Shown here: piece by piece, positions 9,227 to 19,056 of the stretch
Numbering within the stretch: position 1 is the stretch's first letter
How the letters are laid out: each line of letters starts with the position of its first letter
Source of the DNA: Bacteroides faecalis
GTDB taxonomy: Bacteria > Bacteroidota > Bacteroidia > Bacteroidales > Bacteroidaceae
Assembly: GCF_003865075.1 (NCBI RefSeq)
Contig: NZ_BHWB01000006.1
Coordinates: forward strand, 62,001 to 126,000
DNA: 64,000 nucleotides
Direction of reading: 5' to 3'
Notes under the pieces: generated by a model
Databases searched by the model: none
Told to the model about the DNA's origin: nothing
Seen by the model: the letters and a program-made list of their open reading frames with translations, nothing else
Program-made: the position numbers and the translations under genes

Positions 9227-9898
9227 TTAAAGCAGTTCAAATCCTTTCCATAAATTTCCTTCGGGAAGAGGAGCTTCGAGTTCTATCTGTACCTTGGAAA
9301 CAGGATGTATAAATTTCACTTTTCGAGCATGTAAGCAAATACTTCCATCTGGGTTAGACCGTGGAGATCCATATTTCAAATCTCCCTTGATAGGACATCC
9401 CATTTTTGCCAACTGGCAACGAATCTGATGATGCCGTCCCGTCTTTAAATCAACTTCCAGCAAATAATAGTTTTCCGAATGTCCGATCAACCGGTAATGT
9501 AGAATCGCTTTTTTACTATTCGGCACCTCTTTATCATAAGCATAACTCTTATTTTGTTTTTCATTACGCACCAGGAAATGAATCAACTCACCTTCCGGTT
9601 CTTTCGGAGGATTCTTTACTACTGCCCAATAAGTCTTTTTCACTTCACTTGTCCGGAACATTTCATTCAGCCGGGTAAGCGCCTTACCAGTCTTTGCAAA
9701 AATAATAAGACCGCTTACAGGGCGGTCCAGTCGGTGGGGTACACCGAGAAAGACATTTCCGGGTTTCTGATACTTCTCTTTCAAGTATTGCTTTACAGTT
9801 TCCGAAAGAGGGGTATCTCCCGTTTTGTCTCCCTGGACAATCTCGGAAGCGGTCTTATTGACTACAATGATATGGTTGTCTTCGTATACAACAGTCAT
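9227..9898 (-). CDS. RluA-family RNA pseudouridine synthase
   Basis: This 223-residue protein carries the RluA-family catalytic motif GVPHRLDRPVSGLIIFAKT, with catalytic Asp58, followed by the LKTGRHHQIRCQL substrate-binding motif. It isomerises uridine to pseudouridine in tRNA or rRNA. It lacks an N-terminal S4 domain, unlike the RluD-type enzyme at 62344-63417, so it belongs to the short RluA/TruC-like branch. The gene follows fabG by 9 bp, the last of a TetR-fabG-rluA transcription unit. Which base it modifies cannot be told. Confidence 0.93.
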   Translation of the reverse strand: MTVVYEDNHIIVVNKTASEIVQGDKTGDTPLSETVKQYLKEKYQKPGNVFLGVPHRLDRPVSGLIIFAKTGKALTRLNEMFRTSEVKKTYWAVVKNPPKEPEGELIHFLVRNEKQNKSYAYDKEVPNSKKAILHYRLIGHSENYYLLEVDLKTGRHHQIRCQLAKMGCPIKGDLKYGSPRSNPDGSICLHARKVKFIHPVSKVQIELEAPLPEGNLWKGFELL

Positions 9899-9907
9899 TC
9901 TGCCTGA

Positions 9908-10654
9908 TTACATATTCATACCACCATCTACCTGAATCACCTGACCCGATACGTAAGATGACATATCTGATGCCAAGAAGGTAGCGATGTTTGCCACATC
10001 TTCAGGAGTACCACCACGACGCAAAGGAATCTTCTTTGCCCATTCAGCTCTTACTTCTTCAGAAAGAGAAGCAGTCATATCTGTCAGGATGAATCCCGGA
10101 GCAATAGCGTTAGCACGTATACCACGAGAACCAAGTTCCTGTGCGATAGACTTCGCCAATGCGATCATACCAGCTTTAGAAGCAGCATAGTTTGCCTGCC
10201 CTGCATTACCATGAACACCAACAACAGATGCCATGTTGATAATGCTACCTGCTTTTTGACGCATCATAACCGGTGTACAAGCATGGATAAAGTTGAACGC
10301 TGACTTCAAGTTTACATTGATCACCATATCCCATTGTTGTTCACTCATACGCATCATCAAGCCGTCACGAGTAATACCTGCATTATTTACCAAAATATCA
10401 ATACGACCGAAGTCTTTATGAATCTCTTCTACAACCTTTGCAGTATCTTCGAAATTAGCAGCATTGGAAGCATAACCTTTGGCTTTCACACCAAATGCTT
10501 CAAGTTCCTTAACTGTTTTATCTGCATTTTCATCAATTACAAGGTCAGTAAATGCGATGTTTGCTCCTTCAGCAGCAAACTTCAATGCGATAGCTTTACC
10601 AATACCACGAGCAGCACCAGTTACAATAGCTGTTTTTCCATCTAATAATCCCAT
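9908..10654 (-). CDS. fabG: 3-oxoacyl-[acyl-carrier-protein] reductase
   Basis: This 248-residue short-chain dehydrogenase has the NAD(P) motif TGAARGIG (residues 12-19), NNAG near residue 90, the catalytic Ser in NMASVVG, and the YAASK Tyr-Lys pair near residues 157-161. The ending SYVSGQVIQVDGGMNM is typical of FabG. It reduces 3-oxoacyl-ACP with NADPH in the elongation cycle of cytosolic type II fatty acid synthesis. It is sandwiched between a TetR regulator (16 bp upstream) and an rluA-type gene (9 bp downstream). No other fab genes are nearby. Confidence 0.95.
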   Translation of the reverse strand: MGLLDGKTAIVTGAARGIGKAIALKFAAEGANIAFTDLVIDENADKTVKELEAFGVKAKGYASNAANFEDTAKVVEEIHKDFGRIDILVNNAGITRDGLMMRMSEQQWDMVINVNLKSAFNFIHACTPVMMRQKAGSIINMASVVGVHGNAGQANYAASKAGMIALAKSIAQELGSRGIRANAIAPGFILTDMTASLSEEVRAEWAKKIPLRRGGTPEDVANIATFLASDMSSYVSGQVIQVDGGMNM

Positions 10655-10670
10655 ACTAAAAGTTATTTAA

Positions 10671-11261
10671 TTAAATTTTTGTTCTATGCAGTGCGCCAAA
10701 CACTATGTTAGACACATATCTATTTCTAGTTTCGTCATCCAAATGGGCACCGATTTGCCCACGAATATAAGGTACTTCAACTCCCTTTACGCAATAATGT
10801 ACCAATTCGGCCGTCATCTCGACATCATCAATTTGAAATACTCCTTTTGCCTGTCCTTCCAACAGTACTGCTTTGAAAAGCTGTATTTCTTTTGCATCGA
10901 ATCTTTTCCTGACTTTCTCTACCCGCCATATATCACGAAAGAAGTTTGCACGTAATGTACCGTTTCGATAAACAACTTCTTTCACTGCATCCAACCGGGT
11001 ATAGATCATTTCCAACATCTTCTCATCCGGAGAAATATCTTTCTCAGCCACCCGCTTCATCATATCCGACAATATATCCAATTCTGATTCCACAACAGCC
11101 AAATAAATCTCATCCTTACTTTTGAAATAGGTATAGAGTGTTCGTCTACCTTTTTTAGAAGCAAGAGCGATATCATTCATTGTAGTATTCTCAACACCCA
11201 TCTTTGCAAAAAGCTGACGGGCTACATCTACTAACTTGGCTTTTGTCTTGGATACGGTCAT
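10671..11261 (-). CDS. TetR/AcrR-family transcriptional regulator
   Basis: This 196-residue protein has an N-terminal TetR helix-turn-helix: AKLVDVARQLFAKMGVENTT and MNDIALASKKGRRTLYTYFK, about residues 8-52. A helical ligand-binding C-terminal domain follows. It is the first gene of the unit that continues into fabG, so regulation of fatty acid synthesis or autoregulation is a reasonable guess from context. The ligand is unknown. Confidence 0.9.
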   Translation of the reverse strand: MTVSKTKAKLVDVARQLFAKMGVENTTMNDIALASKKGRRTLYTYFKSKDEIYLAVVESELDILSDMMKRVAEKDISPDEKMLEMIYTRLDAVKEVVYRNGTLRANFFRDIWRVEKVRKRFDAKEIQLFKAVLLEGQAKGVFQIDDVEMTAELVHYCVKGVEVPYIRGQIGAHLDDETRNRYVSNIVFGALHRTKI

Positions 11262-11295
11262 AGGTTACAAATTGCACATTGCTGAATATTTTGAG

Positions 11296-11303
11296 CAAAA
11301 GTA
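11296..11303 (-). promoter_or_regulatory. -7 element of the TetR-fabG-rluA unit
   Basis: TACTTTTG on the minus strand fits TAnnTTTG and lies about 35 bp upstream of the TetR start codon. Confidence 0.6.
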
Positions 11304-11451
11304 ACTCTTTTCTTTAGACCATACAAGAAAACGGACAAAATATTAACATTTGTATATTAATAGGTGCTAAAAAAGTTCAGGCATTACTTGACTCATTATC
11401 AGCCATATATAAATTTAAGCATTACTTTATTGAAAAATATTCTGCAAATAA

Positions 11452-11482
11452 TTTGTTTATCCCAAAGAAAGCCGTACCTTTG
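11452..11482 (+). promoter_or_regulatory. Bacteroides sigma-70-type promoter of the initiator tRNA
   Basis: TTTG at 11452-11455, a 19-bp spacer and TACCTTTG at 11475-11482 match the Bacteroides -33/-7 consensus. Transcription would start a few bases before the tRNA. Confidence 0.85.
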
Positions 11483-11496
11483 CACCCGTTAAACAT

Positions 11497-11569
<73 letters not shown>

Positions 11570-11577
11570 CTTTTAAA

Positions 11578-11607
11578 AGAATCACTTTTCAAGTGATTCT
11601 TTTTTTA
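11578..11607 (+). terminator. Terminator of the initiator tRNA
   Basis: A perfect 10-bp stem (AGAATCACTT / AAGTGATTCT), a TTC loop and seven T residues. Confidence 0.95.
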
Positions 11608-11985
11608 TGCCGCTCCTTCCTTTTTTGCTTATAATTATCAGGCATTCTATTCCTGAAGATATACATCTAGAAATCTTATTCACAGGCCTTTTCTTAGTTA
11701 TCAACCGAAACACTCATAAGTTATTAACAGGTTAATTGTCTTATTGCCAACAAGATATCACCATTCCCATATAGTTTTAAACATATGAATCGCTTTTGTT
11801 AAACAAACTATTATCAGAACTAAATAAGAGCCCCAATGAGAAAGATTTTCCATGAATTTAGCTACTATACGAAATATGAACAAGCAGCAGTAGACTTCCA
11901 GCGTTATCTGGACTAAAACCTCTGCAAGTGTCTTTTTGATGTGCCAAAAGAGAACTCTTGGCCTGTTCCACAGATATTAACACTT
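11608..11985. other. Intergenic region with a 26-codon ORF of uncertain status
   Basis: A short ORF at 11836-11916 (+) encodes MRKIFHEFSYYTKYEQAAVD followed by FQRYLD and a stop. It reads like real protein but is too short to assign. It could be a broken gene or a small protein gene. Nothing else was recognised in this stretch. Confidence 0.35.
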
Positions 11986-12885
11986 TTATTCTTCCCGACC
12001 AAAAGAACGGTATTCCAATGGAGTCAGCCCCGTACGCTTTTTGAAAAAAGAAAAGAAATATTCAGTAGACTGAAAACCTAGAAAGAAAGAAATCTCTTTT
12101 ACCGACTGGGAGGTTCCTACCAATAGCTGTTTAGCCTTACGTAGCTTCAACTCCTGAAAATATTTAGCAGGTGCATAACCAGTATATTCTTTAAACACTC
12201 GCCGGAACCATGAATAACTAATATTCAGCCTCATCGCCAGCTCCTCAGGATCCACATTCCCGGAAACATTCTCATTCATTATTATCTTAGCCTGTTCTAT
12301 CTTCTGATCGACATCGCCCATTTCATAGACTTTGTTTTTAGAAACAGAAAGAACTAATCCCATCATATGAAGCACAATACCGGAAAGATACTGTTGTGCT
12401 GAGATTTTATCTGCCTCAGCTACTTCGAGAGCACGAACGAACAAAGACACCAATTCTTCATTAATTCCTATTTCCAATATCTGTTGTTCTTTTGATAAGA
12501 AAGCATCATTGACAATTGTATCTATGACAGACCCTTCAAAACCGATGTAATACTCCGTCCATCCTGTCTGCCAAAGCGGACGATACGTATGCCATTGTCC
12601 CGGAAATAGAACAATCAGCCTACCTTTACAAACTTGCTTTTCAGAAGTTGAGTCGGAAGTAAACAAACCACGACCTTTGGTTATATAGACCAGTTGATAC
12701 TCCCGCAACACCCGTCCTTTTTCTGTATTAAAAAAGTAACCGGAAGGATGGTCTTTCAGAGGATAAGGGGAGCCAGGAGGAATTGATTGATAGCCAACAG
12801 TATTTACCCACAAACCGAATTTGCGATCCATATCATTCACTATCAAATATTTGAATTCCAGTCCTAAACCATTATCTTCAGTCAT
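11986..12885 (-). CDS. rhaR: AraC-family transcriptional regulator, likely RhaR
   Basis: This 299-residue protein has an N-terminal cupin-like sensor domain (SPYPLKDHPSGYFFN, then LFPGQWHTYRP near residue 100) and a C-terminal pair of AraC helix-turn-helix motifs: NVDPEELAMRLNISYSWFRR, and VKEISFFLGFQSTEYFFSFF before KKRTGLTPLEYR. AraC proteins activate sugar operons when bound to sugar. It lies at the end of the rhamnose gene cluster, where B. thetaiotaomicron carries its positive rhamnose regulator RhaR, so that assignment is likely but rests on context. MDRKFGLWV at residue 19 is an alternative start. Confidence 0.82.
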   Translation of the reverse strand: MTEDNGLGLEFKYLIVNDMDRKFGLWVNTVGYQSIPPGSPYPLKDHPSGYFFNTEKGRVLREYQLVYITKGRGLFTSDSTSEKQVCKGRLIVLFPGQWHTYRPLWQTGWTEYYIGFEGSVIDTIVNDAFLSKEQQILEIGINEELVSLFVRALEVAEADKISAQQYLSGIVLHMMGLVLSVSKNKVYEMGDVDQKIEQAKIIMNENVSGNVDPEELAMRLNISYSWFRRVFKEYTGYAPAKYFQELKLRKAKQLLVGTSQSVKEISFFLGFQSTEYFFSFFKKRTGLTPLEYRSFGREE

Positions 12886-12916
12886 ACAAGTGTGTTTTCA
12901 TGCAATTGAATAGACA

Positions 12917-12924
12917 CAAAAGTA
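12917..12924 (-). promoter_or_regulatory. -7 element upstream of the AraC-type regulator
   Basis: TACTTTTG on the minus strand fits the Bacteroides -7 consensus about 32 bp before the start codon, so the regulator probably has its own promoter in addition to any readthrough. Confidence 0.6.
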
Positions 12925-12956
12925 GAAATTATTTTCAGAAAAAACACACCAAACAA

Positions 12957-12999
12957 TAAAAAAACATTCGGAAAGTCTGCTTCGACATATCCGAATGTT
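12957..12999 (-). terminator. Terminator of the rhamnosidase gene
   Basis: On the minus strand AACATTCGGA pairs with TCCGAATGTT, followed by a run of T. It lies about 70 bp after the GH78 stop codon, separating that gene from the regulator. Confidence 0.8.
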
Positions 13000-13071
13000 A
13001 AAAAAACAAATCCAAAAGATTATTCACATTCAATATTCCTTCCGATAATTATATCTGAAAGAACATCTTAT

Positions 13072-15801
13072 TTATTGTTCAGAGGCAAACGTATATTTTC
13101 CAGAACCCAACTCCACAACCAGTTTACCGTCACGTTCCTTAACGGAATGAATACCCGTCGGATCGTGAGGCACTTTAACATTAAACTTCAAAGGCAATTT
13201 AATGGTAGCAGTTGTATTGACCGGAATCGTAATATTCCATTCCAGTTTATCACCATTACGTTTCCAAAAGCTTTCTATTTTACCATAAGGTGAAACATGA
13301 GAAGCTGTTACATACGTTAATTTCTCAGGGAATACAGGCTCCATCAAAATCTTTTTAAATCCAACTGAAGACGGATCATTCTTTATACCCGCCAAATCCT
13401 CATAAAACCAAATCAACAGATCCCCTAAAAGCATTACATGATTTCTTGAGTTCATAGCCGGATTAGCAGTATCACCATTCCACAATTCCCAGATTGTAGT
13501 AGCACCATTCTTAATCATATATCCCCAGGAAGGATAAGTATCATTAGTCACAATCTTATATGCAAGTTCCAATCCACCATATTCGGTAAGTCCGCGCATC
13601 AAATGTTGGATTCCCAATACTCCAACGCTTACATGTCCTTTGCAATCATTCTCCGTCTTCTCAACAACATTAGTAAACACCTTTTCTTCATATCCCTCAG
13701 GAACCAAGCCAAGTCTGAGAGACAATAAGTTGGCTGTCACTGTATTATTGTCATACTGCGCAGTTTCCCGGTTAAAGAATTTGTTGTTATATGCCTCTTT
13801 TATTTTCAGAGCTAGATCTGCATACTCTTTGGCATCCTCCGGCGCATTATTCATCTGTGCAAACTTCTCCATCAACTGCAAGATACTATAGAAAACAGTT
13901 GTACTCAACACCTCTCCATTCGTCTTACGTGCAGGATCTTCCGAGTGGATCAAATCCGGTGATTCGGGAGGCATACACCAGTCACCATAAGTATCTTTCA
14001 TCAAAATATAATCTTTCATGTGGTTATCAACCATATATTGAACCCATCGTTTCATAGACGGATAACGATGTTTGATCGAATAATCATCCCCATACTGTTG
14101 ATAAAGCATATCGGCTACATAGAAATATGCAGCAGGCCAAGTCACATCATCATTGTAGATAGTCCAATAACGGGGAGATACATCAGAGATACTTCCATTT
14201 TCACTCATGGACTCTTCAATATCAATCAGCCATTTCTTATACATCAAAGCATTACCCAAAACAAAACTTTCCCCATAGGCTCCGGTAGTGCGGTCGCCCA
14301 ACCATCCAAGGCGTTCGTCACGTTGTGGACAATCAGTCGGCATCCCCCGATAGTTTCCGCGGATTCCCCAATAAGCATTCTTATGAAGTTTATTAATCAA
14401 TTCCTCAGAAGTCTCAAAAGTACCGGTTGTCGCCATTTCATCATAAACAATCTTACCCACAAAATCGGAAACTGAAGGCTCGTAATCCAAACCGGATATC
14501 TCTATAAACCGGAAACCATGATAAACAAACGTGGGTTCCCAAACAAACTCACCATCACTTGCCGGAGTATAGACATCCGTCACAAGTGCACTACGCAGAT
14601 TATCCAGATACAATTCGGTTTCATTATCTTTCAGTACCTCAGCAAAACGCATAGTAATCGGTTTATCTTTTTTACCGGTTAATTTTACTTGCTGCAATCC
14701 GACCATATTTTGTCCCATATCGACAATGTATCTTCCCTCTCCTACTGATTTGATTGATACCGGTTTTATTTCCTCCATTACTTTCAAACTCGGAGAAATC
14801 TGAGCAACCAACTTACCTTTTGGTGACTCCATCAAATCTACTTTCGTCCATGCGGAATCATCATATCCATTTTCTGTCCACTTACCCAATTCGAGACGAG
14901 CATCATATTTCTCACCATCAAATTCATTATTTTCGGTGATAGGACCTTTACTAGTCGCTTTCCAAGATTCATCACTGATAATAGATACTGTTTCACCATT
15001 ATCATATTCCACATTCAATTGTGCAATGAGACGAGGTAAACCAAAACCATGCATTGAATGTGCACGCATAGAAAGATAACGACCGTTACCCAAAGCTACT
15101 CCTACCGTATTAGTTCCATTCTTGATCATAGAAGTAACATCATAAGTCAAATAAGGAACAGAAGCATCATACCATGTAGGAAGCGGACCGAATACATCGT
15201 TTCCAATCCTTTCACCATTCATATAACATACAGAAGAGCCTATCCCCGAAACATAAAGCACTGCACGTTTCGGCTTAGATTGCAAATCAAATTCTTTTCG
15301 CAAATAGCGAGCCGGCAAAATCGACCTGTCGCCATCCAGCTTCAGATTTATACTATCATTCAATCCGATCCATTGAGCTTTCCAATCCGAATCGTTCAAC
15401 AAAGCCATCGACCAACTTTGAATGCTACTTTCAGCCTTGTTACCGGTATTTGACCACACTGTGACACGCCAGTAATATTTCTTATTGGACTCAAGAGGTG
15501 CTCCTGCATATTCCACCATTGACGATTGATCAGAAACTACATGTCCGGTATTCCAAACCAAATTAGTACTATCTTTCAAATCTTTCTCCGAGGTTGCAAC
15601 TTCAATCTGATAAGCTGTCTGCATCACATCTTGTTTATCACTTGCCAACAGCCACGAAAAACGGGGATGAAACGTAGAAACGCCCTCAGGATTTTTCTGC
15701 ATTTCAACAGTAAGTCCGGAGATTTCCAAAGGACCACCATTTTGCACTTTACAACCTACAAATAACAGCACCAACAGAAAAGTTAAAATTGTGTTCTTCA
15801 T
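13072..15801 (-). CDS. GH78 alpha-L-rhamnosidase lipoprotein
   Basis: This 909-residue protein has a lipoprotein signal (MKNTILTFLLVLLFVGC), so it is exported and lipid-anchored. N-terminal beta-sandwich domains include FSWLLASDKQDVMQTAYQIE and the RAVLYVSGIG / NGERIG region. The catalytic six-hairpin domain then carries the GH78 signature PTDCPQRDERLGWLGDR (around residue 490, with the catalytic Asp) and GATTIWELWNGD (around residue 770). A C-terminal beta-domain closes the protein. It releases terminal L-rhamnose from plant or microbial glycans outside the cytoplasm, feeding the adjacent rhamnose catabolic operon. It lies 126 bp after the lactaldehyde reductase gene. A CCGGTA/TACCGG hairpin in the leader (15820-15857) may affect translation. 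Confidence 0.93.
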   Translation of the reverse strand: MKNTILTFLLVLLFVGCKVQNGGPLEISGLTVEMQKNPEGVSTFHPRFSWLLASDKQDVMQTAYQIEVATSEKDLKDSTNLVWNTGHVVSDQSSMVEYAGAPLESNKKYYWRVTVWSNTGNKAESSIQSWSMALLNDSDWKAQWIGLNDSINLKLDGDRSILPARYLRKEFDLQSKPKRAVLYVSGIGSSVCYMNGERIGNDVFGPLPTWYDASVPYLTYDVTSMIKNGTNTVGVALGNGRYLSMRAHSMHGFGLPRLIAQLNVEYDNGETVSIISDESWKATSKGPITENNEFDGEKYDARLELGKWTENGYDDSAWTKVDLMESPKGKLVAQISPSLKVMEEIKPVSIKSVGEGRYIVDMGQNMVGLQQVKLTGKKDKPITMRFAEVLKDNETELYLDNLRSALVTDVYTPASDGEFVWEPTFVYHGFRFIEISGLDYEPSVSDFVGKIVYDEMATTGTFETSEELINKLHKNAYWGIRGNYRGMPTDCPQRDERLGWLGDRTTGAYGESFVLGNALMYKKWLIDIEESMSENGSISDVSPRYWTIYNDDVTWPAAYFYVADMLYQQYGDDYSIKHRYPSMKRWVQYMVDNHMKDYILMKDTYGDWCMPPESPDLIHSEDPARKTNGEVLSTTVFYSILQLMEKFAQMNNAPEDAKEYADLALKIKEAYNNKFFNRETAQYDNNTVTANLLSLRLGLVPEGYEEKVFTNVVEKTENDCKGHVSVGVLGIQHLMRGLTEYGGLELAYKIVTNDTYPSWGYMIKNGATTIWELWNGDTANPAMNSRNHVMLLGDLLIWFYEDLAGIKNDPSSVGFKKILMEPVFPEKLTYVTASHVSPYGKIESFWKRNGDKLEWNITIPVNTTATIKLPLKFNVKVPHDPTGIHSVKERDGKLVVELGSGKYTFASEQ

Positions 15802-15927
15802 TCTTATGCTTTATCTCCTCCGGTAAAGCCAAACCAGCGTATATTTGACTCTACCGGAAAGTATATTATTAAATAGTTAGTATAAAAGAAGTAAGCACGC
15901 TGAACTTACTAATAAATTCGATCCATA

Positions 15928-17082
15928 TCAGAAAGCCTTCCGATACAACACTTCGATCTCTTCCACAGATGTAGAACGTGGATTACCACCTGTACAAACA
16001 TCATTGAAAGCAGCAACCGCCAATGCCGGAATATCTTCTTCTTTCACATTGATCTCATGCAATTTCTGCGGAATACCAATGCTAAGAGACAATGCTTTCA
16101 CTGCTTCAACAGCAGCTTTCACCCCTTCAGCTTCTGTCATTCCATCCGTATTAACTCCCATTGCCTTCGCAATATTGATATACTTCGGAGCAGCCGGAGA
16201 CTCAGCATTATACTCCATCACATAAGGCAATAGCAAAGCGTTAGCCACACCATGCGGAGTATCATAAAAAGCACCCAACGGATGAGCCATTGAGTGTACG
16301 ATTCCCAAGCCTACATTAGAGAATCCCATACCGGCAATATATTGAGCCTGAGACATTGCTTCACGGGCAGCCACATCCTTACCATTATCTACAGCTGCTT
16401 TCAGATTCTGAGCAATCATTTCAATAGCTTTCAGTTCAAACATATCACTCATTGCCCAAGCACCCGGAGTGATATAACTCTCAATGGCATGAGTCAAAGC
16501 ATCCATTCCTGTTGCAGCCGTCAAACCTTTTGGCATAGAATACATCAATTCGGGATCTACAATAGCCACAGCAGGGATATCGTTCGGATCTACACAAACC
16601 ATCTTTTTACGAGCATCTTCATCAATAATCACATAATTGATAGTCACTTCGGCAGCAGTCCCCGCCGTTGTAGGTAATGCAAAAGTAGGTACCGCTTTAT
16701 TTTTAGTATCAGCTACCCCTTCCAGCGACTTTACGTCTGCAAAATCCGGATTATTAACTACAATACCAATACCTTTTGCCGTATCTATGGAAGAACCTCC
16801 TCCCAATGCAACGATAAAGTCAGCACCGGAAGTCTTGTAAGCTTTCACTCCATTCTGAACATTGGCAATAGTAGGATTAGCTTTTACATCACTATAGAGT
16901 TCATAAGGAATATGATTATCATCAAACACCTTTATAATTTCAGCAGCAACACCAAACTTAATTAGGTCTTTATCAGTCACAAAAAATGCTTTTTTAAAGC
17001 CACGCCGGGCAGCTTCAACAGCAATCACACTTCTACATCCGGCACCGAAATAAGAAGTTTCATTTAAAATAATCCGATTCAT
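15928..17082 (-). CDS. fucO: Lactaldehyde reductase (1,2-propanediol oxidoreductase)
   Basis: This 384-residue group III iron-dependent alcohol dehydrogenase has NAD-binding GGGSSIDTAKGIG near residue 96. Metal-binding histidines lie in MDALTHAIESY, HSMAHPLGAFYDTPHG and neighbouring segments. It reduces L-lactaldehyde from the aldolase step to L-1,2-propanediol, regenerating NAD+ in the cytosol during anaerobic rhamnose or fucose use. It follows rhaD by 42 bp. The equivalent gene of the B. thetaiotaomicron rhamnose operon is also called rhaO. Confidence 0.93.
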   Translation of the reverse strand: MNRIILNETSYFGAGCRSVIAVEAARRGFKKAFFVTDKDLIKFGVAAEIIKVFDDNHIPYELYSDVKANPTIANVQNGVKAYKTSGADFIVALGGGSSIDTAKGIGIVVNNPDFADVKSLEGVADTKNKAVPTFALPTTAGTAAEVTINYVIIDEDARKKMVCVDPNDIPAVAIVDPELMYSMPKGLTAATGMDALTHAIESYITPGAWAMSDMFELKAIEMIAQNLKAAVDNGKDVAAREAMSQAQYIAGMGFSNVGLGIVHSMAHPLGAFYDTPHGVANALLLPYVMEYNAESPAAPKYINIAKAMGVNTDGMTEAEGVKAAVEAVKALSLSIGIPQKLHEINVKEEDIPALAVAAFNDVCTGGNPRSTSVEEIEVLYRKAF

Positions 17083-17124
17083 AGTTTGTTGTATTTTTTA
17101 AAGAGAGTCTATTTCTTAAAACTA

Positions 17125-17934
17125 TTATTTAGGCAATTTGAAGGCAACACTCATCTCCTTCATCTGCTCCTGACTCATTCCATCCGGTTCGAAGCCCATA
17201 TTTTTGGCAGCAATATAAATCAACGCCGATTTATTCAACACATCAATCTGGTCAAAAGCTTGCATTACATCACAATCTACAGCAAACACACCATGTTTTT
17301 CCCACATCACTACATCATAATCCTGCAGTTCTTTAATAGTAGCTTCCGCCAATTCCACCGAACTGGGTAATTTATAAGGAATGATACCCAAACCACGAGG
17401 ACAGAATGCCTTTGTTTCGGGAATCATACTCCACAATAAATTAGTAGCTACATCTTTCTCCAGAAATTTCCGGCAATGCGTCATTGCAATCAACTCAATC
17501 GGATGAGTATGTACTGACGCTTTATAAGGAGAGTTTTTACTCAATAAATCATTGTGCACACTCAAATGAGAAGGTAATTCCGAAGTTGGGGCAATCGGTT
17601 CATCCGCAATGATAACATAACTGGCACAGTCATCCAGGATTCGGATCACCGAACCGTTCTCCATCGGTCGACGAGCCAGGTCACGCATACGTTTATTCGT
17701 TCCCTTGCAATAAAAATACCCCCCTTTGAGATAAGGTAATGTCACCCCAATAGCTTTTACATCACTAATCGGCTCCATCTCACGAATTTCATCATCTACA
17801 AACTCAGTTATATTAATAGTGATATTACCACCATTACGTTCAGCCCATCCTTTTTGCCACAAGTATCCGGCCACCTCAGCTACCTTATTTACTTCTTTAG
17901 CTAATGCCGGACGATTCTCTAAAATTGATTTCAT
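17125..17934 (-). CDS. rhaD: Rhamnulose-1-phosphate aldolase
   Basis: This 269-residue class II aldolase (AraD/FucA superfamily) has zinc-binding SVHTHPIELIAMTH near residue 140 and a later KHG in MWEKHGVFAVDCD. It splits L-rhamnulose 1-phosphate into dihydroxyacetone phosphate and L-lactaldehyde. Length and motifs match RhaD rather than FucA, and the neighbouring kinase, isomerase and permease confirm the pathway. The aldolase of this operon in B. thetaiotaomicron has also been called rhaA. Confidence 0.95.
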   Translation of the reverse strand: MKSILENRPALAKEVNKVAEVAGYLWQKGWAERNGGNITINITEFVDDEIREMEPISDVKAIGVTLPYLKGGYFYCKGTNKRMRDLARRPMENGSVIRILDDCASYVIIADEPIAPTSELPSHLSVHNDLLSKNSPYKASVHTHPIELIAMTHCRKFLEKDVATNLLWSMIPETKAFCPRGLGIIPYKLPSSVELAEATIKELQDYDVVMWEKHGVFAVDCDVMQAFDQIDVLNKSALIYIAAKNMGFEPDGMSQEQMKEMSVAFKLPK

Positions 17935-18033
17935 TACATCTTTATTTTTGATTGGATGCGGATTACACAGAATTTCACAGATTCAATCACTATTTGAAAA
18001 TCTGCATCATCCGTACAATCCGCACCTGAAATT
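17935..18033 (-). repeat. Intercistronic imperfect palindrome between rhaT and rhaD
   Basis: The gap contains GCGGATTACACAGAATTTCA (from 17958), mirrored imperfectly by a segment ending AATCCGC at 18017-18023. Dispersed palindromes of this GCGGATTACACAG type occur between genes in Bacteroides. In an operon it may stabilise the upstream part of the mRNA. Confidence 0.6.
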
Positions 18034-19056
18034 TTAAAACAAATTCGGAAAGATTAGTGAGAAGATCAACACTATTAATCCACAGACTAAGACAACAATT
18101 GTTTTAGTAGACACTCCCTTCCACTCTTTCAAGATTATTCCCCAAACGTTACTAAAGGTTACGTTCAATGCCATCAGGATACACCATGAAAAAGCTAATA
18201 ACACAGGACTTCCTGTCAGGAAACTCTTACCCATTTCCAATCCGAAGAACTGCATATACCACAGAACTCCCGCCAAGGCACAGAACACCAGATTATTTCC
18301 CCACACCTTTCCTTTTGCATAATCCCCCATGGATTTATTGGTAATATTCTGCTGCAAACAGTAAGCTGCATTAGTCAGAAATCCCCCCAAAGTGACTAAG
18401 AAGATAACAGGAAGTCCCGCATAAAGCCCATCCACTCCACCTGCCAAAGCAGCTTCCTTAATAGGTATTCCGGCATCTAATCCTAAAGCAAAACATGCAC
18501 TCATTACACCGGCCAACAATGCTACCAACAATCCTTTTGTCAAAGCAAAGTCCTTAACAGCAGCACGTTTCTCTTCTTCACTCATATTCTGTGAACGCAG
18601 ACCACCTGCATAACCAATAATAGCGATACCTGCCAACGTGATACAAACTCCCAAAAGCAATATCAGTCCATTACCCTCGAATAAATTCGTTCCGGCAAAA
18701 ATAGCAGGAAAGAGCGTTCCAAATCCGGCACAAGTACCCAAAGCGATACTTTGTCCCAACGCAACACCCAGATATCTCATAGAAAGCCCGAAAGTCAATC
18801 CCCCCACTCCCCACAATATACCATAGACAATACTCATTCCGGCACCTCCCGCGCTCCACAAATCAAGTAAACTACTTCCTTGCGGAATGCCCAGCAATGA
18901 TCCGAGGAACGGAAATACTAACCAGGCAAACACACCTTGAACCAACCAGAAACTTTCCCAGTTCCACTCCTTCACCTTTTTAATAGGTACATAGGAACTG
19001 GACTGGCAAAAGCTGCCGATAGCTATAATTATCAAACCAATTAAAATATCCATCAC
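18034..19056 (-). CDS. rhaT: L-rhamnose/proton symporter
   Basis: This 340-residue inner-membrane protein has about ten hydrophobic helices and is of RhaT type. It opens with MDILIGLIIIAIGSFCQSSS and YVPIKKVKEWNWESFWLVQG, and carries ALGTCAGFGTLFPAIF and NAAYCLQQNITNKSMGDY. It imports L-rhamnose with protons. The gene directly abuts the isomerase gene (stop and start adjacent at 19056/19057), indicating translational coupling. It is the permease called rhaP in B. thetaiotaomicron. Confidence 0.94.
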   Translation of the reverse strand: MMDILIGLIIIAIGSFCQSSSYVPIKKVKEWNWESFWLVQGVFAWLVFPFLGSLLGIPQGSSLLDLWSAGGAGMSIVYGILWGVGGLTFGLSMRYLGVALGQSIALGTCAGFGTLFPAIFAGTNLFEGNGLILLLGVCITLAGIAIIGYAGGLRSQNMSEEEKRAAVKDFALTKGLLVALLAGVMSACFALGLDAGIPIKEAALAGGVDGLYAGLPVIFLVTLGGFLTNAAYCLQQNITNKSMGDYAKGKVWGNNLVFCALAGVLWYMQFFGLEMGKSFLTGSPVLLAFSWCILMALNVTFSNVWGIILKEWKGVSTKTIVVLVCGLIVLIFSLIFPNLF